A stretch of DNA of 37,117 nt from Acidimicrobiaceae bacterium (lineage in GTDB: Bacteria; Actinomycetota; Acidimicrobiia; Acidimicrobiales; RAAP-2). Below the pieces are notes generated by a model. That model was not told where the DNA came from, searched no databases, and was given only the letters and a program-made list of their open reading frames with translations. The stretch's first letter is position 1. Each line of letters opens with the position of its first letter. Shown in pieces: positions 8,619 through 18,212 of the stretch. Position numbers and translations under genes: made by a program. Location: positions 1 through 37,117 of the forward strand of contig PMFN01000036.1 in assembly GCA_003155135.1 (NCBI GenBank), read 5' to 3'.

Positions 8619-9650
8619 ATGTCAGATAATCGCTTTTACCTGCTCGGCCGTGACATGGCGGTCGACCTGGGCACGGCCAACACCCTTGTCTACGTCCGCG
8701 GCCGCGGCATCGTCTTGAACGAGCCTTCGGTGGTCGCCGTCGACGTGAAGGACGGCCGCCCCCTGGCGGTCGGCGCCGAGGCGAAGCGCATGATCGGCCG
8801 CACGCCGTCGAACATCCAGGCGATCCGCCCCCTGAAGGACGGCGTCATCGCCGACTTCGAGATCTGCGAGAAGATGCTCCGCTACTTCATCCACCGCGTG
8901 CACCAGCGTCGCTTCGCCAAGCCGCGCATGGTCATCTGTGTCCCCTCGGGCATCACCGGCGTCGAGCAGCGCGCCGTCATGGAAGCGGCGGAGTACGCCG
9001 GCGCCCGCAAGGCCTACATCATCGAAGAGCCCATGGCCGCGGCCATCGGTGCGGGCCTCCCCGTGCACGAGCCGACCGGCAACATGGTCGTCGACATCGG
9101 TGGCGGCACCACGGAGGTGGCGGTCATCTCCCTCGGTGGCATCGTGACCAGCCAGTCGGTGCGCATCGGCGGCGACGAACTCGACGAGGCGATCGTCTCG
9201 TTCGTGAAAAAGGAGTTCAGCCTGGCCCTCGGTGAGCGCACCGCAGAGGAGATCAAGATCGCCCTCGGCTCGGCGTACCCGCTCGAAGAGGAGCTGCACG
9301 CCGAGATCCGTGGCCGGGACCTGGTGACCGGGCTCCCGAAGACGGTTGTCATCTCGACCGACGAGATCCGCCGGGCCATCGACGAGCCTGTCGCCGCCAT
9401 CATCGACGCCGTCAAGGTCACCTTGGACCGCACCCCGCCCGAGCTCGCTGCCGACATCATGGAGCAGGGCATCGTGCTGACCGGCGGTGGCGCCCTGCTG
9501 CACGGTCTCGACTCGCGCCTCCAGCACGAGACCGGGATGCCGATCGTGGTGGCCCGCGACCCGCTCAACTGCGTTGCCATCGGCAGTGGACAGTGCCTCG
9601 AGGAGTTCGACGCCCTCAAGCGCGTGCTGATCTCCTCGTCGACTCGCTGA
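8619..9650 (+). CDS. mreB: Rod-shape actin homologue MreB
   Basis: A 343-residue bacterial actin that forms membrane-associated filaments and directs the elongation machinery. Seen: phosphate-1 motif [13 protein letters not shown], phosphate-2 motif [13 protein letters not shown], the [11 protein letters not shown] segment, and the adenosine motif [13 protein letters not shown]. Length and motif order are those of MreB/Mbl. It is the first gene of mreB-mreC-mreD-mrdA, preceded by GAAGGGG as Shine-Dalgarno sequence. MreB implies lateral wall growth and a rod-shaped cell, unlike the polar-growing actinobacteria that have lost the mre genes. Confidence 0.97.
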   Translation: MSDNRFYLLGRDMAVDLGTANTLVYVRGRGIVLNEPSVVAVDVKDGRPLAVGAEAKRMIGRTPSNIQAIRPLKDGVIADFEICEKMLRYFIHRVHQRRFAKPRMVICVPSGITGVEQRAVMEAAEYAGARKAYIIEEPMAAAIGAGLPVHEPTGNMVVDIGGGTTEVAVISLGGIVTSQSVRIGGDELDEAIVSFVKKEFSLALGERTAEEIKIALGSAYPLEEELHAEIRGRDLVTGLPKTVVISTDEIRRAIDEPVAAIIDAVKVTLDRTPPELAADIMEQGIVLTGGGALLHGLDSRLQHETGMPIVVARDPLNCVAIGSGQCLEEFDALKRVLISSSTR

Positions 9651-9672
9651 GCGAAGCGCCGGGCACCTTGGG

Positions 9673-10506
9673 GTGGCGAAACCTCGGCGGTCGCGCCGTA
9701 CCCTGACGACGATCGTCGTGCTCGTCCTGCTGTCGGTGAGCATCATCACCTTCGGCCAACGGGGCGGCGGCGCCATCGCCTCGGGCGTCAAGTCCCTGGC
9801 GCACGACATCGTCTCGCCGATCGCCAACGGCGTGAACGACATCCTGCGGCCCATCGGCGACTTCTTCGCCGGTGCCTTCCACTACGGTGCGCTCGCCCAG
9901 GAGAACGAGAAGCTCCAGGCCAGCATCGGGCGGCTGCGCATGCAGCAGGCCTCGGTCGCGTCCCAGCAGCGCCAACTCGCCCAGATCACCGCGCTGCAGC
10001 ACCTGCCCTACATCGGCAGCCTGCCCACCGTCACCGCCCAGGTCCAGGGCGCGTACGTCTCGAACTTCGCCGCCACCGTCACCATCGACAAGGGACGCAA
10101 CGCCGGCGTCGCCCTCGGCATGCCGGTGGTGGGCTACGGCGGCCTCGTCGGCCAGGTCGTCGAAGCCGACAAGTCGTCGTCGGTCATCCGGCTGGTGACC
10201 GACGGCCAGACCAAGGTTGGCGTGACGTACGGGCCCGCCGGCGCCTTCGCCACCGTGACCGGCGAGGGCCCGCGCGTCGCCCTCGCCGCTCAGTTCGTCG
10301 ACCCGGCTGCCACGATCCACAAGGGCGAGCTCATGACCACCAACGGGCAGGACGCCTCGGAGTTCCCAAAGGGCATCCCCGTCGGTCGGGTGACCTCCTT
10401 CTCGGTCGTGCCCGGGGCCAGCCAGATGTCGGTCGCCCTGGCGCCCGCGGCTGACCTCTCCAACATCTCCTATGTCGACGTGGTGCTCTGGGAGACGTCG
10501 CCATGA
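9673..10506 (+). CDS. mreC: Rod-shape-determining protein MreC
   Basis: A 277-residue bitopic membrane protein that links MreB to PBP2 outside the membrane. Seen: a basic N-terminus, one transmembrane helix (about 11-28, TTIVVLVLLSVSIITFG), a Gln-rich coiled coil (about 75-115, from ALAQENEKLQ), and the beta-barrel MreC domain containing VTIDKGRNAGVALGMPVV and GLVGQVVE. The start is GTG 9673, 22 nt after mreB. Its stop overlaps the mreD ATG (ATGA), which indicates translational coupling. Confidence 0.94.
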   Translation: MAKPRRSRRTLTTIVVLVLLSVSIITFGQRGGGAIASGVKSLAHDIVSPIANGVNDILRPIGDFFAGAFHYGALAQENEKLQASIGRLRMQQASVASQQRQLAQITALQHLPYIGSLPTVTAQVQGAYVSNFAATVTIDKGRNAGVALGMPVVGYGGLVGQVVEADKSSSVIRLVTDGQTKVGVTYGPAGAFATVTGEGPRVALAAQFVDPAATIHKGELMTTNGQDASEFPKGIPVGRVTSFSVVPGASQMSVALAPAADLSNISYVDVVLWETSP

Positions 10507-11045
10507 CGCTCGGCGCCGCGGGCCGCGCCCTCTTGGTCGTCTTCACCGCCGTCATCATCCAGCTCACCATCGGGACCGACTTGCGCATCGGGACCGCCCA
10601 CCCCGAGATTCTCTGGCTGCTGCCCATCACCGCCGGCGTGGTCGGCGGGCCCGAGCGCGGTGCGATCATGGGATTCGTCGGGGGGATCGCCGCGGACCTG
10701 TTCGTCCCGGCACCCTTCGGGATATCGGCCCTGGTGGGGTGCACCCTCGGCTTTGTGGTCGGGCTCCTGGCGGCGGGCGGCCTCGGCGAGGTGAAGCGCG
10801 ATTCCCCGCTGTTGGCGGTGGGGGCCGCGCTCATCGGGAGCGCCGGAGCGGTCATGCTCTATGCAGTGTTCGGTGCCCTGCTCGGCCAAGAGCAATTCCT
10901 CGACCTCGACCTCGGCCTCATCGTGGCGGTCGTCTCGATCGCCAACGCCATCCTGGCGGTGCCGGCCATGCGGGTGATGGCCTGGGCCATCGCGCCCTCG
11001 GAGGGATCGCGCCGGCGCTCGACCGGGACCGTGGGGCGCTGGTGA
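10503..11045 (+). CDS. mreD: Rod-shape-determining protein MreD
   Basis: A 180-residue integral membrane protein, hydrophobic throughout, with about five predicted transmembrane helices. HPEILWLLPITAGVVGGPERGAIMG is typical of the family, as is GFVGGIAADLFVPAPFGISALVG. It is part of the elongasome with MreC and PBP2. It overlaps mreC by ATGA and the following mrdA by GTGA, so all three are probably translated in a coupled fashion. Identification rests on moderate sequence similarity and on gene order. Confidence 0.92.
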   Translation: MTLGAAGRALLVVFTAVIIQLTIGTDLRIGTAHPEILWLLPITAGVVGGPERGAIMGFVGGIAADLFVPAPFGISALVGCTLGFVVGLLAAGGLGEVKRDSPLLAVGAALIGSAGAVMLYAVFGALLGQEQFLDLDLGLIVAVVSIANAILAVPAMRVMAWAIAPSEGSRRRSTGTVGRW

Positions 11046-13219
11046 AGCGCACCTGGCGCCATCCGATCCGCGGCGACCACCTCTACGTCCGCCCACCCAG
11101 GCGCGTCCGCAACCCGAACCGCACGGCCAAGGTGCGCCAGCCGCGCATCCGGCCGCGCCGCAGCGTCAACGTCGCCGCACTCGTCGCCTCGCCCGAAGAG
11201 GTCGAGTCCAACCCGAGTGTGCGGCTGCGCGTGGTGGGCATCGTCGTCCTGCTGCTCTTCGGCGTCATGATCCTGCGGCTCTGGGGTCTCCAGGTGGTCG
11301 ACCAGAAGAACTACGCGGCGGCCGTCAACGCCAACCAGATCCGCACGGTCCCGGTCCCCGCCCCGCGTGGCGAGATCGTCGACCGGTCGGGCCACGTGCT
11401 CGTGACGAACGTGACCTCGATGCAGATCGTCCTCTCCCGGGTCGAGGCATCCCAGCATCCCGAGGTCATCGGGCAGGTCGCCGCCCTGGTCGGCGCCACG
11501 CCGGCCCAGATCCAGGCGGACCTGAACAACGTCCGCTACAGCCCCTACCAGCCGGTCCCGGTCCTCACCAACGCACCGACCGCCACCATCCAGTACCTCC
11601 AAGAGCACCAGTCGGCCTACCCGGGCGTCTCGGTGCAGTCGACCACCCAGCGCAGCTACCCCCAGGGGGGCACGACCGCCACCCACGTCCTCGGCTACGT
11701 GGGCGACATCAGCGCCCAGCAGCTCAACGCCCTCAAATCCGAGGGTTACACGGCGGGCAGCCAGATCGGCCAGAGTGGCATCGAGTCCCAGTACGAGCAG
11801 TACCTGCGGGGCAAGGACGGCACCCAGGAGCTCGAGGTCGACGCCCAGGGCAACGTGGTCGGCACGCTCAACCAGACCAACCCCGGGCCCGGCGACACCG
11901 TCGTGCTCAACATGGACCTCGGCCTGCAGCAGACCCTCCAGAACGCCCTCGCCGCGCAGATCCAGACCGACCGCCACACCGCCGACGCCACCACCCACCG
12001 CCTCCCCGCCGCCATTGACGGCGCGGCGGTCGCCATCGATCCGAACAACGGGGCCGTCCTCGCCATGGCGTCGTGGCCGACCTATGACCTGAACCAGTGG
12101 GTCGGGGGGATCTCCCAGGCCGACTACGCGGCGATCACCGCACCGTGCCAGTCCATCCAGAACGGCTGCCCGACCGACAACTACGCCATCCAGGGCCTCT
12201 ACACCCCGGGGTCAACCTTCAAGCTGGTCACCGCCACCGCCGCCCTCCAGGACGGGCTCCTCTCGCCGGGCACCGAGGTCGACGACACCGGCACCTTCAC
12301 CGTGCCGGGCTGCACCGGCGCCCAGGCCGGGTGCTCGTTCCACGACGACGAGGCCGGCGACGCCGGCTACGCCAACCTCCAGCGGGCGCTCACCATCTCG
12401 GACGACTACTACTTCTACAACCTCGGGTACCTCTTCGCCGTCCAGCAGTCGAAGTTCGGGGCCCAGCCCATCCAGGACGTGGCCGCCCAGTACGGCCTCG
12501 GCGAGTCGACGGGCATCGACCTGCCGAACGAGAGCGTCGGGCGCGTCGACAGTGCGGCGGAGCGCCAGAAGCTCCACGCCGAGGCACCCAATGTGTTCAG
12601 CGACACCTGGTACACCGGTGACAACATCGAGATGGCGTTCGGCCAGGGGGCGACGGTCATCAGCCCCATCGAGCAGGCCGTGGCGTACGCCACCTTCGCC
12701 AATCAGGGCACCCGGTACGCACCCCAGGTCGCCAATGCGATCATCGACCCGACGACGGGCAAGGTCGTCACCCAGATCACGCCCAAGGTGACGGGCCACG
12801 TCAGCCTGCCCGACTCGATCTACCAGCCGATCCTCGCCGGCCTCCAGGGCGTGATCTCGAACCCCTCGGGGACGGCCTACGGCGACTTCATCGGCTTTCC
12901 GACCTCCTACGGCCTGGCGGGCAAGACCGGCACCGCCGACACCACCACCGGCGCCACCGAGCCCGACTCGTGGTTCGTCGCCTTCGGCCCCAACCCGAAC
13001 CCCCAGGTCGTGATCGCCGTCGTCATCGACCAGGGTGGCTACGGGGCGACGGCCGCCGCGCCGGTCGTGCGCGCCGGCTTCAACTACCTGCTCACCAACC
13101 CGGTCAGCCCCGTCACCCTCCCTACGCCCGCCAACCCGGCGACCACCGCCCCCCCGGTGACCCAGCCGCCGTTCGGGACGCCGGCGCCCACCACGACCAC
13201 CACCGCCCCGGCGGGCTGA
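11042..13219 (+). CDS. mrdA: Penicillin-binding protein 2, elongation transpeptidase
   Basis: A 725-residue class B PBP that cross-links peptidoglycan during lateral growth. Seen: a long Arg-rich cytoplasmic N-terminus (1-60), one TM anchor (about 62-82), the pedestal domain with APRGEIVDRSG (107-117), then the transpeptidase domain with STFK (S391 nucleophile), SDD (453-455, the SxN position) and KTGT (628-631). It ends in a Pro/Thr-rich tail of about 40 residues. The start is GTG 11042, which overlaps the mreD stop. The much longer open frame back to 10472 only shadows mreD. A GGCGGG/CCCGCC hairpin brackets the stop codon. Confidence 0.95.
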   Translation: MKRTWRHPIRGDHLYVRPPRRVRNPNRTAKVRQPRIRPRRSVNVAALVASPEEVESNPSVRLRVVGIVVLLLFGVMILRLWGLQVVDQKNYAAAVNANQIRTVPVPAPRGEIVDRSGHVLVTNVTSMQIVLSRVEASQHPEVIGQVAALVGATPAQIQADLNNVRYSPYQPVPVLTNAPTATIQYLQEHQSAYPGVSVQSTTQRSYPQGGTTATHVLGYVGDISAQQLNALKSEGYTAGSQIGQSGIESQYEQYLRGKDGTQELEVDAQGNVVGTLNQTNPGPGDTVVLNMDLGLQQTLQNALAAQIQTDRHTADATTHRLPAAIDGAAVAIDPNNGAVLAMASWPTYDLNQWVGGISQADYAAITAPCQSIQNGCPTDNYAIQGLYTPGSTFKLVTATAALQDGLLSPGTEVDDTGTFTVPGCTGAQAGCSFHDDEAGDAGYANLQRALTISDDYYFYNLGYLFAVQQSKFGAQPIQDVAAQYGLGESTGIDLPNESVGRVDSAAERQKLHAEAPNVFSDTWYTGDNIEMAFGQGATVISPIEQAVAYATFANQGTRYAPQVANAIIDPTTGKVVTQITPKVTGHVSLPDSIYQPILAGLQGVISNPSGTAYGDFIGFPTSYGLAGKTGTADTTTGATEPDSWFVAFGPNPNPQVVIAVVIDQGGYGATAAAPVVRAGFNYLLTNPVSPVTLPTPANPATTAPPVTQPPFGTPAPTTTTTAPAG

Positions 13220-13258
13220 CCCGCCGCGGTGCCGAGCGACGGGGCCGGAGCGCGGCCG

Positions 13259-13264
13259 TAGAGT
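13259..13264 (+). promoter_or_regulatory. -10 element TAGAGT upstream of the radical SAM pair
   Basis: TAGAGT ends 10 nt before ATG 13275. The absence of a Shine-Dalgarno sequence fits a nearly leaderless mRNA. It also argues against the GTG at 13263, which lies inside the hexamer. Confidence 0.5.
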
Positions 13265-13274
13265 GGGGGCCTCT

Positions 13275-15209
13275 ATGGACACCCTGTGGCCAGAGGTCGA
13301 AGCGTTGCTTGCGGGCGTCGAAAAGCCCGCCCGCTACATCGGCATGGAGCAGGGCGCCGCTGCGCCGGTCCACGCCGAGGGGGTCGTCTCGTGGCTGCTC
13401 TGCTACCCCGACACCTACGAGATCGGGCTGCCCAACCAGGGCCTCCAGATCCTCTACGGGATCTTGAACGAGCGCTCCGACGCCCTCGCCGAGCGCACCT
13501 ACGCCCCCTGGGTCGACATGGAGGCTGCGATGCGCGCGGCTCGAGTCCCGCTCTTCTCGCTCGAGAACCACGTGGCTGCTGCGGACTTCGACGTGCTCGC
13601 GTTCAACCTCTCGGCTGAGCTCGTCTACACGAACGTGGTCAATCTGGTGGACCTCGCCGGGCTCCCCATCCACGCTGCCGAGCGCGACGAGCGCTTCCCG
13701 CTGGTGGTGGCCGGCGGGCACTGCACCTTCAACCCCGAGCCGTTGGCCGACTTCGTCGACGCCTTCGTTCTCGGCGATGGCGAAGAGGTGGTGGGGGAGA
13801 TCAACGACGTGCTCGCCGCCCACCCGCCGCGCCACACCGACCGCCGAGCGGTCCTCGCGGCGCTCGCCCAGGTCCCCGGGGTCTACGTCCCGAGCCTGTA
13901 CGCGCCGCGCTACGAGGGCGGCCGGCTCGCCGGCATCGAGCCCCTCTCAGCCGGGGTCCCCGACGTGGTCGAGAAGCGCACCATCTCGGACCTGGCCGAG
14001 TGGCCGTACCCTCGGCGCCAGCTGGTCCCCGTCACCGAGGTCGTCCACGACCGGCTCAACGTCGAGGTCTTCCGGGGCTGCACGCGCGGCTGTCGCTTCT
14101 GCCAGGCGGGGATGATCACCCGCCCGGTGCGCGAGCGACCCGCCGCCCAGGTGCTCGACATGGTGCGCGAGGGCCTCGAGTGGAGCGGCTATGACGAGGT
14201 GACCCTCACGTCGCTGTCGACGGCTGACTTCTCCGACATCGAAGACACGGTACGAACCATCGTCGAGGACCCCGCCCACTCGAAGCAGGTCTCGGTCAGC
14301 CTCCCGAGCCTGCGAGTCGACGCCTTCACGGTGGGGACCGCCGCCCAGATCCAACAGGTGCGGCGCACAGGGCTCACCTTCGCCCCCGAAGGGGGCACCT
14401 GGCGGATGCGCCAGGTCATCAACAAGCTCATCCGCGAGGAGGATCTCTATGCGGCGGTCGACGCCGCCTTCTCGCAGGGCTGGCGCCGGGTCAAGCTCTA
14501 CTTCCTGATCGGCCTGCCGACCGAGACGGACGAGGACACCTTGGGCATTGCTGAGCTCGGCCGACGCTGTGTGGAGATCGGCCACTCCTACCACCGCTCG
14601 GTGACCGTCACCGCCTCGGTCGGGGGCTTCGTGCCCAAGCCGCAGACCCCGTTCCAGTGGTTCGGCCAGGACACCATCGCCGAGTTGCGGCGCAAGATCA
14701 ACCTGCTGCGTGACGCCACCCGGGGGGTGCGCGGGCTCACACTGCGCTGGCACGAGCCCGAGGCGACCGCCGTCGAGGGCATCGCCAGCCGGGGGGACCG
14801 GCGCACGGGTGCGGTGATCGAACGGGTGTGGCGCGCCGGCGGCACCTTCCAGGAATGGTCCGAGCACTTCGACCTCGGTTTGTGGACCGACGCCCTCGCC
14901 GCCGAGGGTCTCAGCCTCGACGAGGCCGTCTACCGAGACCGAGACGAGCACGAGGCACTCGCCTGGGATCACATCTCTGCCGGGCTGCACCGGGACTTCC
15001 TGTGGACCGACTGGCTGGACGCACTGGCCGAGGCGGGTGTCGAGGACTGCCGCTGGACGCCCTGTTATGACTGCGGGGCGTGCACCGGGGCGGGCGTCGA
15101 GCACGTGGTGGCCTCAGCGGTGCCCCCCGCCGGCGGCAGCCAGGGCACGGGCCAGGACCTCTCGAGCGCGGGTGCCGTTCCGGTCCGCTTCGTGGGCGCC
15201 CGGTCCTAG
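13275..15209 (+). CDS. B12-binding-type radical SAM protein, TIGR03960 family
   Basis: A 644-residue protein. Seen: an N-terminal cobalamin-binding-like domain (roughly 40-185, with LVVAGGHCTFNPEPLADFVDAFVLGDGEE), then the radical SAM core with the cluster motif CTRGCRFC (C269, C273, C276), and a C-terminal Cys group CYDCGAC. In TIGR03960 proteins the partner is the TIGR03936 (DUF2344) protein, encoded here by the next gene with no gap. The reaction is not established; the position upstream of RNase E/G is conserved and hints at RNA modification or ribosome assembly. The start at ATG 13275 is preferred over GTG 13263. Confidence 0.92.
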   Translation: MDTLWPEVEALLAGVEKPARYIGMEQGAAAPVHAEGVVSWLLCYPDTYEIGLPNQGLQILYGILNERSDALAERTYAPWVDMEAAMRAARVPLFSLENHVAAADFDVLAFNLSAELVYTNVVNLVDLAGLPIHAAERDERFPLVVAGGHCTFNPEPLADFVDAFVLGDGEEVVGEINDVLAAHPPRHTDRRAVLAALAQVPGVYVPSLYAPRYEGGRLAGIEPLSAGVPDVVEKRTISDLAEWPYPRRQLVPVTEVVHDRLNVEVFRGCTRGCRFCQAGMITRPVRERPAAQVLDMVREGLEWSGYDEVTLTSLSTADFSDIEDTVRTIVEDPAHSKQVSVSLPSLRVDAFTVGTAAQIQQVRRTGLTFAPEGGTWRMRQVINKLIREEDLYAAVDAAFSQGWRRVKLYFLIGLPTETDEDTLGIAELGRRCVEIGHSYHRSVTVTASVGGFVPKPQTPFQWFGQDTIAELRRKINLLRDATRGVRGLTLRWHEPEATAVEGIASRGDRRTGAVIERVWRAGGTFQEWSEHFDLGLWTDALAAEGLSLDEAVYRDRDEHEALAWDHISAGLHRDFLWTDWLDALAEAGVEDCRWTPCYDCGACTGAGVEHVVASAVPPAGGSQGTGQDLSSAGAVPVRFVGARS

Positions 15210-16046
15210 GTGGGCGCCGATCCAGCGCTCGACGTCCGGCTGCGTGTTCGCTTCACCAAGTTGGGCAAGGTGCGCTTCACGAGCCACCGCGACGTGGCGC
15301 GGATGTGGGAGCGGGCACTGCGGCGTTCGGACCTGCCGGTCGCCTGGTCCGAGGGCTTCAGCCCCCGGCCCCTGCTCAGCTTCGGTCTGGCGCTGCCCAC
15401 GTGCTGCGAGTCGCTCGGCGAGTACCTCGATGTCCGCCTGCGACCTGAAGACGGCGCCGACCCCCTCGGTCCCCCCGGGGCGACCTGGGACGCCACCTCG
15501 GGGGACGTGGCGTTGCACACCCATCCTGGCCTGGACCTTCTCCCCGGCATGCTCTCGCCGCTCCTGCCTGAGGGCATGGACGTGCAGCGCTGTGCCGTGC
15601 CCGAACGTGGCGCCGGGTCTCTCCAGCAAGAGGTAACATCGTGTTCCTGGGAACTGGAGGTGCTCGGGGTGGGCGCAGGAGAACTGGCGACGCGAGTTGA
15701 GCGGCTGCTCAGTGCCCCGAGGCTGATGGTGGACCGTGAACGCAAGGGTCGGGCGGTGACCGATGACCTCCGACCAGCGATTTTGCATTTGATTCCGATG
15801 GGGGAAGTGGCTGGACCCAATCCGGCCGACCGACCGACCGTTCGGCTCCGTGCCGAACTGGCCACCCACCCACGAGGGGTGCGGCCGGGTGAATTGTTAG
15901 AAGGGCTCGGTGCCGACCTGGTGCTGGCTCGAGCCTGTAGGACGCAGCAATGGATCGAGCGCGACGGTGTCCGCTCGGAGCCGCTCTCATGGAGCGGACC
16001 CGGGCAGGATGCGAGCGCTTCGCACGCCCAGGAGCGTGCGTCGTGA
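15210..16046 (+). CDS. TIGR03936 family radical-SAM-associated protein (DUF2344)
   Basis: A 278-residue protein whose GTG start immediately follows the stop of the TIGR03960 gene. Seen: the family opening VRFTKLGKVRFTSHRDVARMWERALRR, then AWSEGFSPRPLLSFGLALP, and a C-terminal ferredoxin-like half. Function is unknown. The family is nearly always fused to or next to TIGR03960 radical SAM proteins, which implies an obligate two-component enzyme. The C-terminal 40 residues are lower in conservation. A 7-bp hairpin (16021-16040) lies at the very end of the coding sequence. Confidence 0.9.
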   Translation: MGADPALDVRLRVRFTKLGKVRFTSHRDVARMWERALRRSDLPVAWSEGFSPRPLLSFGLALPTCCESLGEYLDVRLRPEDGADPLGPPGATWDATSGDVALHTHPGLDLLPGMLSPLLPEGMDVQRCAVPERGAGSLQQEVTSCSWELEVLGVGAGELATRVERLLSAPRLMVDRERKGRAVTDDLRPAILHLIPMGEVAGPNPADRPTVRLRAELATHPRGVRPGELLEGLGADLVLARACRTQQWIERDGVRSEPLSWSGPGQDASASHAQERAS

Positions 16047-16067
16047 GCCCTGTAAGGAGGGACCTCC
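16021..16067 (+). promoter_or_regulatory. Tandem hairpins over the RNase E/G ribosome binding site
   Basis: CGCACGC (16021-16027) pairs with GCGTGCG (16034-16040). Then GGAGG (16056-16060), the Shine-Dalgarno sequence, faces CCTCC (16063-16067) as an inverted repeat that can fold as GGAG-GGAC-CTCC. The ATG follows at 16071. Regulation of RNase E/G by its own leader is known in E. coli; here it is an inference. Confidence 0.45.
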
Positions 16068-16070
16068 CTC

Positions 16071-17831
16071 ATGAGCGAGTTGGAGAACCCCCGGTCGGCT
16101 GGAGATGCAGCCGCCGTGACCGAGCCGCCCTCGGGCAGCACCGCGCCGAGCGTCCCGGAGGCACCGTCTAGGCCACCTGCACCCGCCCCGAGCACGCAGT
16201 CGCCGACCGAGGAGAGCGCTGCGCCCCCGGAGGGGGCCGCACGCCCGCGTATCGGCGACACCCGACCTGCACCGGGCGTCTCGGGTCGACCCGACGCCGG
16301 TGCCGCATCGAGCGCCCCCGACTCGAACGGGCAGGGACGCGCCGGTGGCTCGACACGGTCGCGCCAGCCGAGAGGCACCGAGCGTGGCCGCACGCCCCGC
16401 CCGCCACGCACTCCCGAGGAGGGGGCGGTCGCCGCAAGCGACGCCGCGCTGGTGGCCACCACCATCCCTGAGGACACCGAGCGCGCCGAGACCGACGGCG
16501 AACCCCGGCGCTCGGGCCGCGGGCGGCGGCGCAGCGGACGTGACCGCAAGGGCAAGAGCGTCGGGCGCTACCTGGTCTGCGTCCACGTCCAGCCCCACGC
16601 CACCCAGATCGCCATGCTCGAGGGCCGCTCGCTCGTCGAGCACTACGTCTCGAGGGTGGCTGACGACACGAACCAGATCGACGGCAACGTCTACCGGGGA
16701 CGGGTCCAAAACGTCCTGCCGGGCATGGAGGCGGCGTTCGTCGACATCGGCATCCCGAAGAACGCGGTGCTCTATCGCGGCGACGTCCACTACGACCGCG
16801 ACGACGTCGAGGGCGGTGGCGACGGCCCCGCCCCGCGCATCGAGCAGGTGCTTCGGCCGGGCCAGGTCATCTTGTGCCAGGTCACGAAGAACCCGATCGG
16901 CGCCAAAGGCGCCCGCCTCACCCAGGAGGTCTCCCTCCCGGGCCGCTTCGCCGTGCTCGTGCCCAACTCCTCGGCGTTCGGGATCTCGAAGCGCCTGAGT
17001 GACAACGAGCGGCGGCGCCTGCGGCGCATCGTCGACGAGGTCCGGCCCGAGGGCCACGGCCTGATCGTGCGCACCGCCGCCGAGGGTGCTTCGGCCGAGG
17101 AGCTCCGTCTCGACGTCGAGGGGCTCATGGAGCAGTGGCGCCAGATCGACGCCGAGGCGAAACGCTCCAACGAGCCCGGACTCCTCTACCGCGAGCCCGA
17201 CCTGGCCGTGCGGATTCTCCGTGAGGAGCTCAACAACGAGTACCGCGGGGTGGTCATCGACGACTTCGCCCTCTACGAGCAGGTGCGTGACTATGTGGGG
17301 CGGGTCAGCCCGGATCTGGCCGAGCGGGTCGAGTACTACGACACCGACGTCGAGCCGCTGCCCATCTTCGAGCGCTTCCACGTCCACGAGCAGCTCCACA
17401 AGGCGCTCGACCGCAAGGTCTGGCTGCCGTCGGGCGGCTCGCTGATCATCGAGCGCACCGAGGCCCTGACGGTGATCGACGTCAACACCGGCAAGAACGT
17501 GGGCAAGACGAACCTGGAAGAGACCGTCTACCGCAACAACCTGGAGGCGGCCGAGGAGGTCGCCCGTCAGCTGCGACTGCGTGACATCGGCGGGATCATC
17601 GTCATCGACTTCATCGACATGGAGATCAAGGAGAACCGCGAGAAGGTGGGCGCCGCGCTGCGCAACGCCCTGGCGCGCGACAAGACGCGCACCCAGGTCT
17701 TCGACATCTCCGAGCTCGGGTTGGTCGAGATGACCCGCAAGCGGATCTCCGAGGGCCTGATCGAGTCGCTCTCGACGGTCTGCGAGGTCTGCAACGGCCG
17801 GGGCATCGTGCTCGACAAGTCCATCCTGTGA
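16071..17831 (+). CDS. rne: Ribonuclease E/G family endoribonuclease
   Basis: A 586-residue endonuclease for rRNA and tRNA processing and mRNA decay. Seen: an N-terminal disordered Pro/Ser/Arg-rich extension (1-165), an S1 domain (about 205-290, DGNVYRGRVQNVLPGMEAAFVDIG), and the RNase E/G catalytic domain with the Mg-binding D470 (VIDVNTGKN) and D513 (VIDFIDME). The zinc-link Cys pair is C571/C574 in CEVCNGRG near the end. The arrangement, with a long N-terminal rather than C-terminal extension, resembles other actinobacterial enzymes. A strong AAGGAGG Shine-Dalgarno sequence lies 10 nt before the ATG. It precedes rplU and rpmA, the usual order. Confidence 0.95.
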   Translation: MSELENPRSAGDAAAVTEPPSGSTAPSVPEAPSRPPAPAPSTQSPTEESAAPPEGAARPRIGDTRPAPGVSGRPDAGAASSAPDSNGQGRAGGSTRSRQPRGTERGRTPRPPRTPEEGAVAASDAALVATTIPEDTERAETDGEPRRSGRGRRRSGRDRKGKSVGRYLVCVHVQPHATQIAMLEGRSLVEHYVSRVADDTNQIDGNVYRGRVQNVLPGMEAAFVDIGIPKNAVLYRGDVHYDRDDVEGGGDGPAPRIEQVLRPGQVILCQVTKNPIGAKGARLTQEVSLPGRFAVLVPNSSAFGISKRLSDNERRRLRRIVDEVRPEGHGLIVRTAAEGASAEELRLDVEGLMEQWRQIDAEAKRSNEPGLLYREPDLAVRILREELNNEYRGVVIDDFALYEQVRDYVGRVSPDLAERVEYYDTDVEPLPIFERFHVHEQLHKALDRKVWLPSGGSLIIERTEALTVIDVNTGKNVGKTNLEETVYRNNLEAAEEVARQLRLRDIGGIIVIDFIDMEIKENREKVGAALRNALARDKTRTQVFDISELGLVEMTRKRISEGLIESLSTVCEVCNGRGIVLDKSIL

Positions 17832-17872
17832 GGCGCGTGGGACCCCGTTCGGGCCCGAAGCGCCCGATGCGT

Positions 17873-17878
17873 TAGACT
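17873..17878 (+). promoter_or_regulatory. -10 element TAGACT upstream of rplU
   Basis: TAGACT ends 9 nt before ATG 17888, with no Shine-Dalgarno sequence between them. This suggests an extra promoter for rplU-rpmA besides read-through from rne. Confidence 0.5.
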
Positions 17879-17887
17879 CACCGTCTC

Positions 17888-18199
17888 ATGTATGCCGTCA
17901 TCCGATCCGGAGGAAAGCAAGAGCGCGTGGCCGAGGGCCAGCGCCTGCGCGTCGAATTGTTGGGCGAGGCCGTCGGGACCGAGGTCTCCTTCGAGACCGT
18001 CCTGCTGGTGGACGGCGACACCGTCCTGGCCACCCCCGACCAGCTCGCCAAGGCCAAGGTCACCGGCCAGGTCGTGGGCGAGGAGCAGGGGCCGAAGATC
18101 CGTGCCATGACCTACAAGGCGAAGAGCAACCAGCGGCGACGCTGGGGCCACCGCCAGCGCTACGCGACGGTGGAGATCACCTCCATCGCTGCGGGCTGA
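17888..18199 (+). CDS. rplU: Ribosomal protein L21
   Basis: A 103-residue large-subunit protein that binds 23S rRNA near L20. Seen: the diagnostic N-terminus [18 protein letters not shown] and the C-terminal basic signature [21 protein letters not shown]. Full length for the family. It begins 56 nt after rne and is followed by rpmA after 13 nt. Confidence 0.98.
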   Translation: MYAVIRSGGKQERVAEGQRLRVELLGEAVGTEVSFETVLLVDGDTVLATPDQLAKAKVTGQVVGEEQGPKIRAMTYKAKSNQRRRWGHRQRYATVEITSIAAG

Positions 18200-18212
18200 G
18201 GAAAGGAACTCC

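Noticed and set aside
13263..13274. GTG 13263 as the start of the TIGR03960 gene
   Set aside because: It lies inside the TAGAGT -10 hexamer; ATG 13275 follows at a sensible distance.
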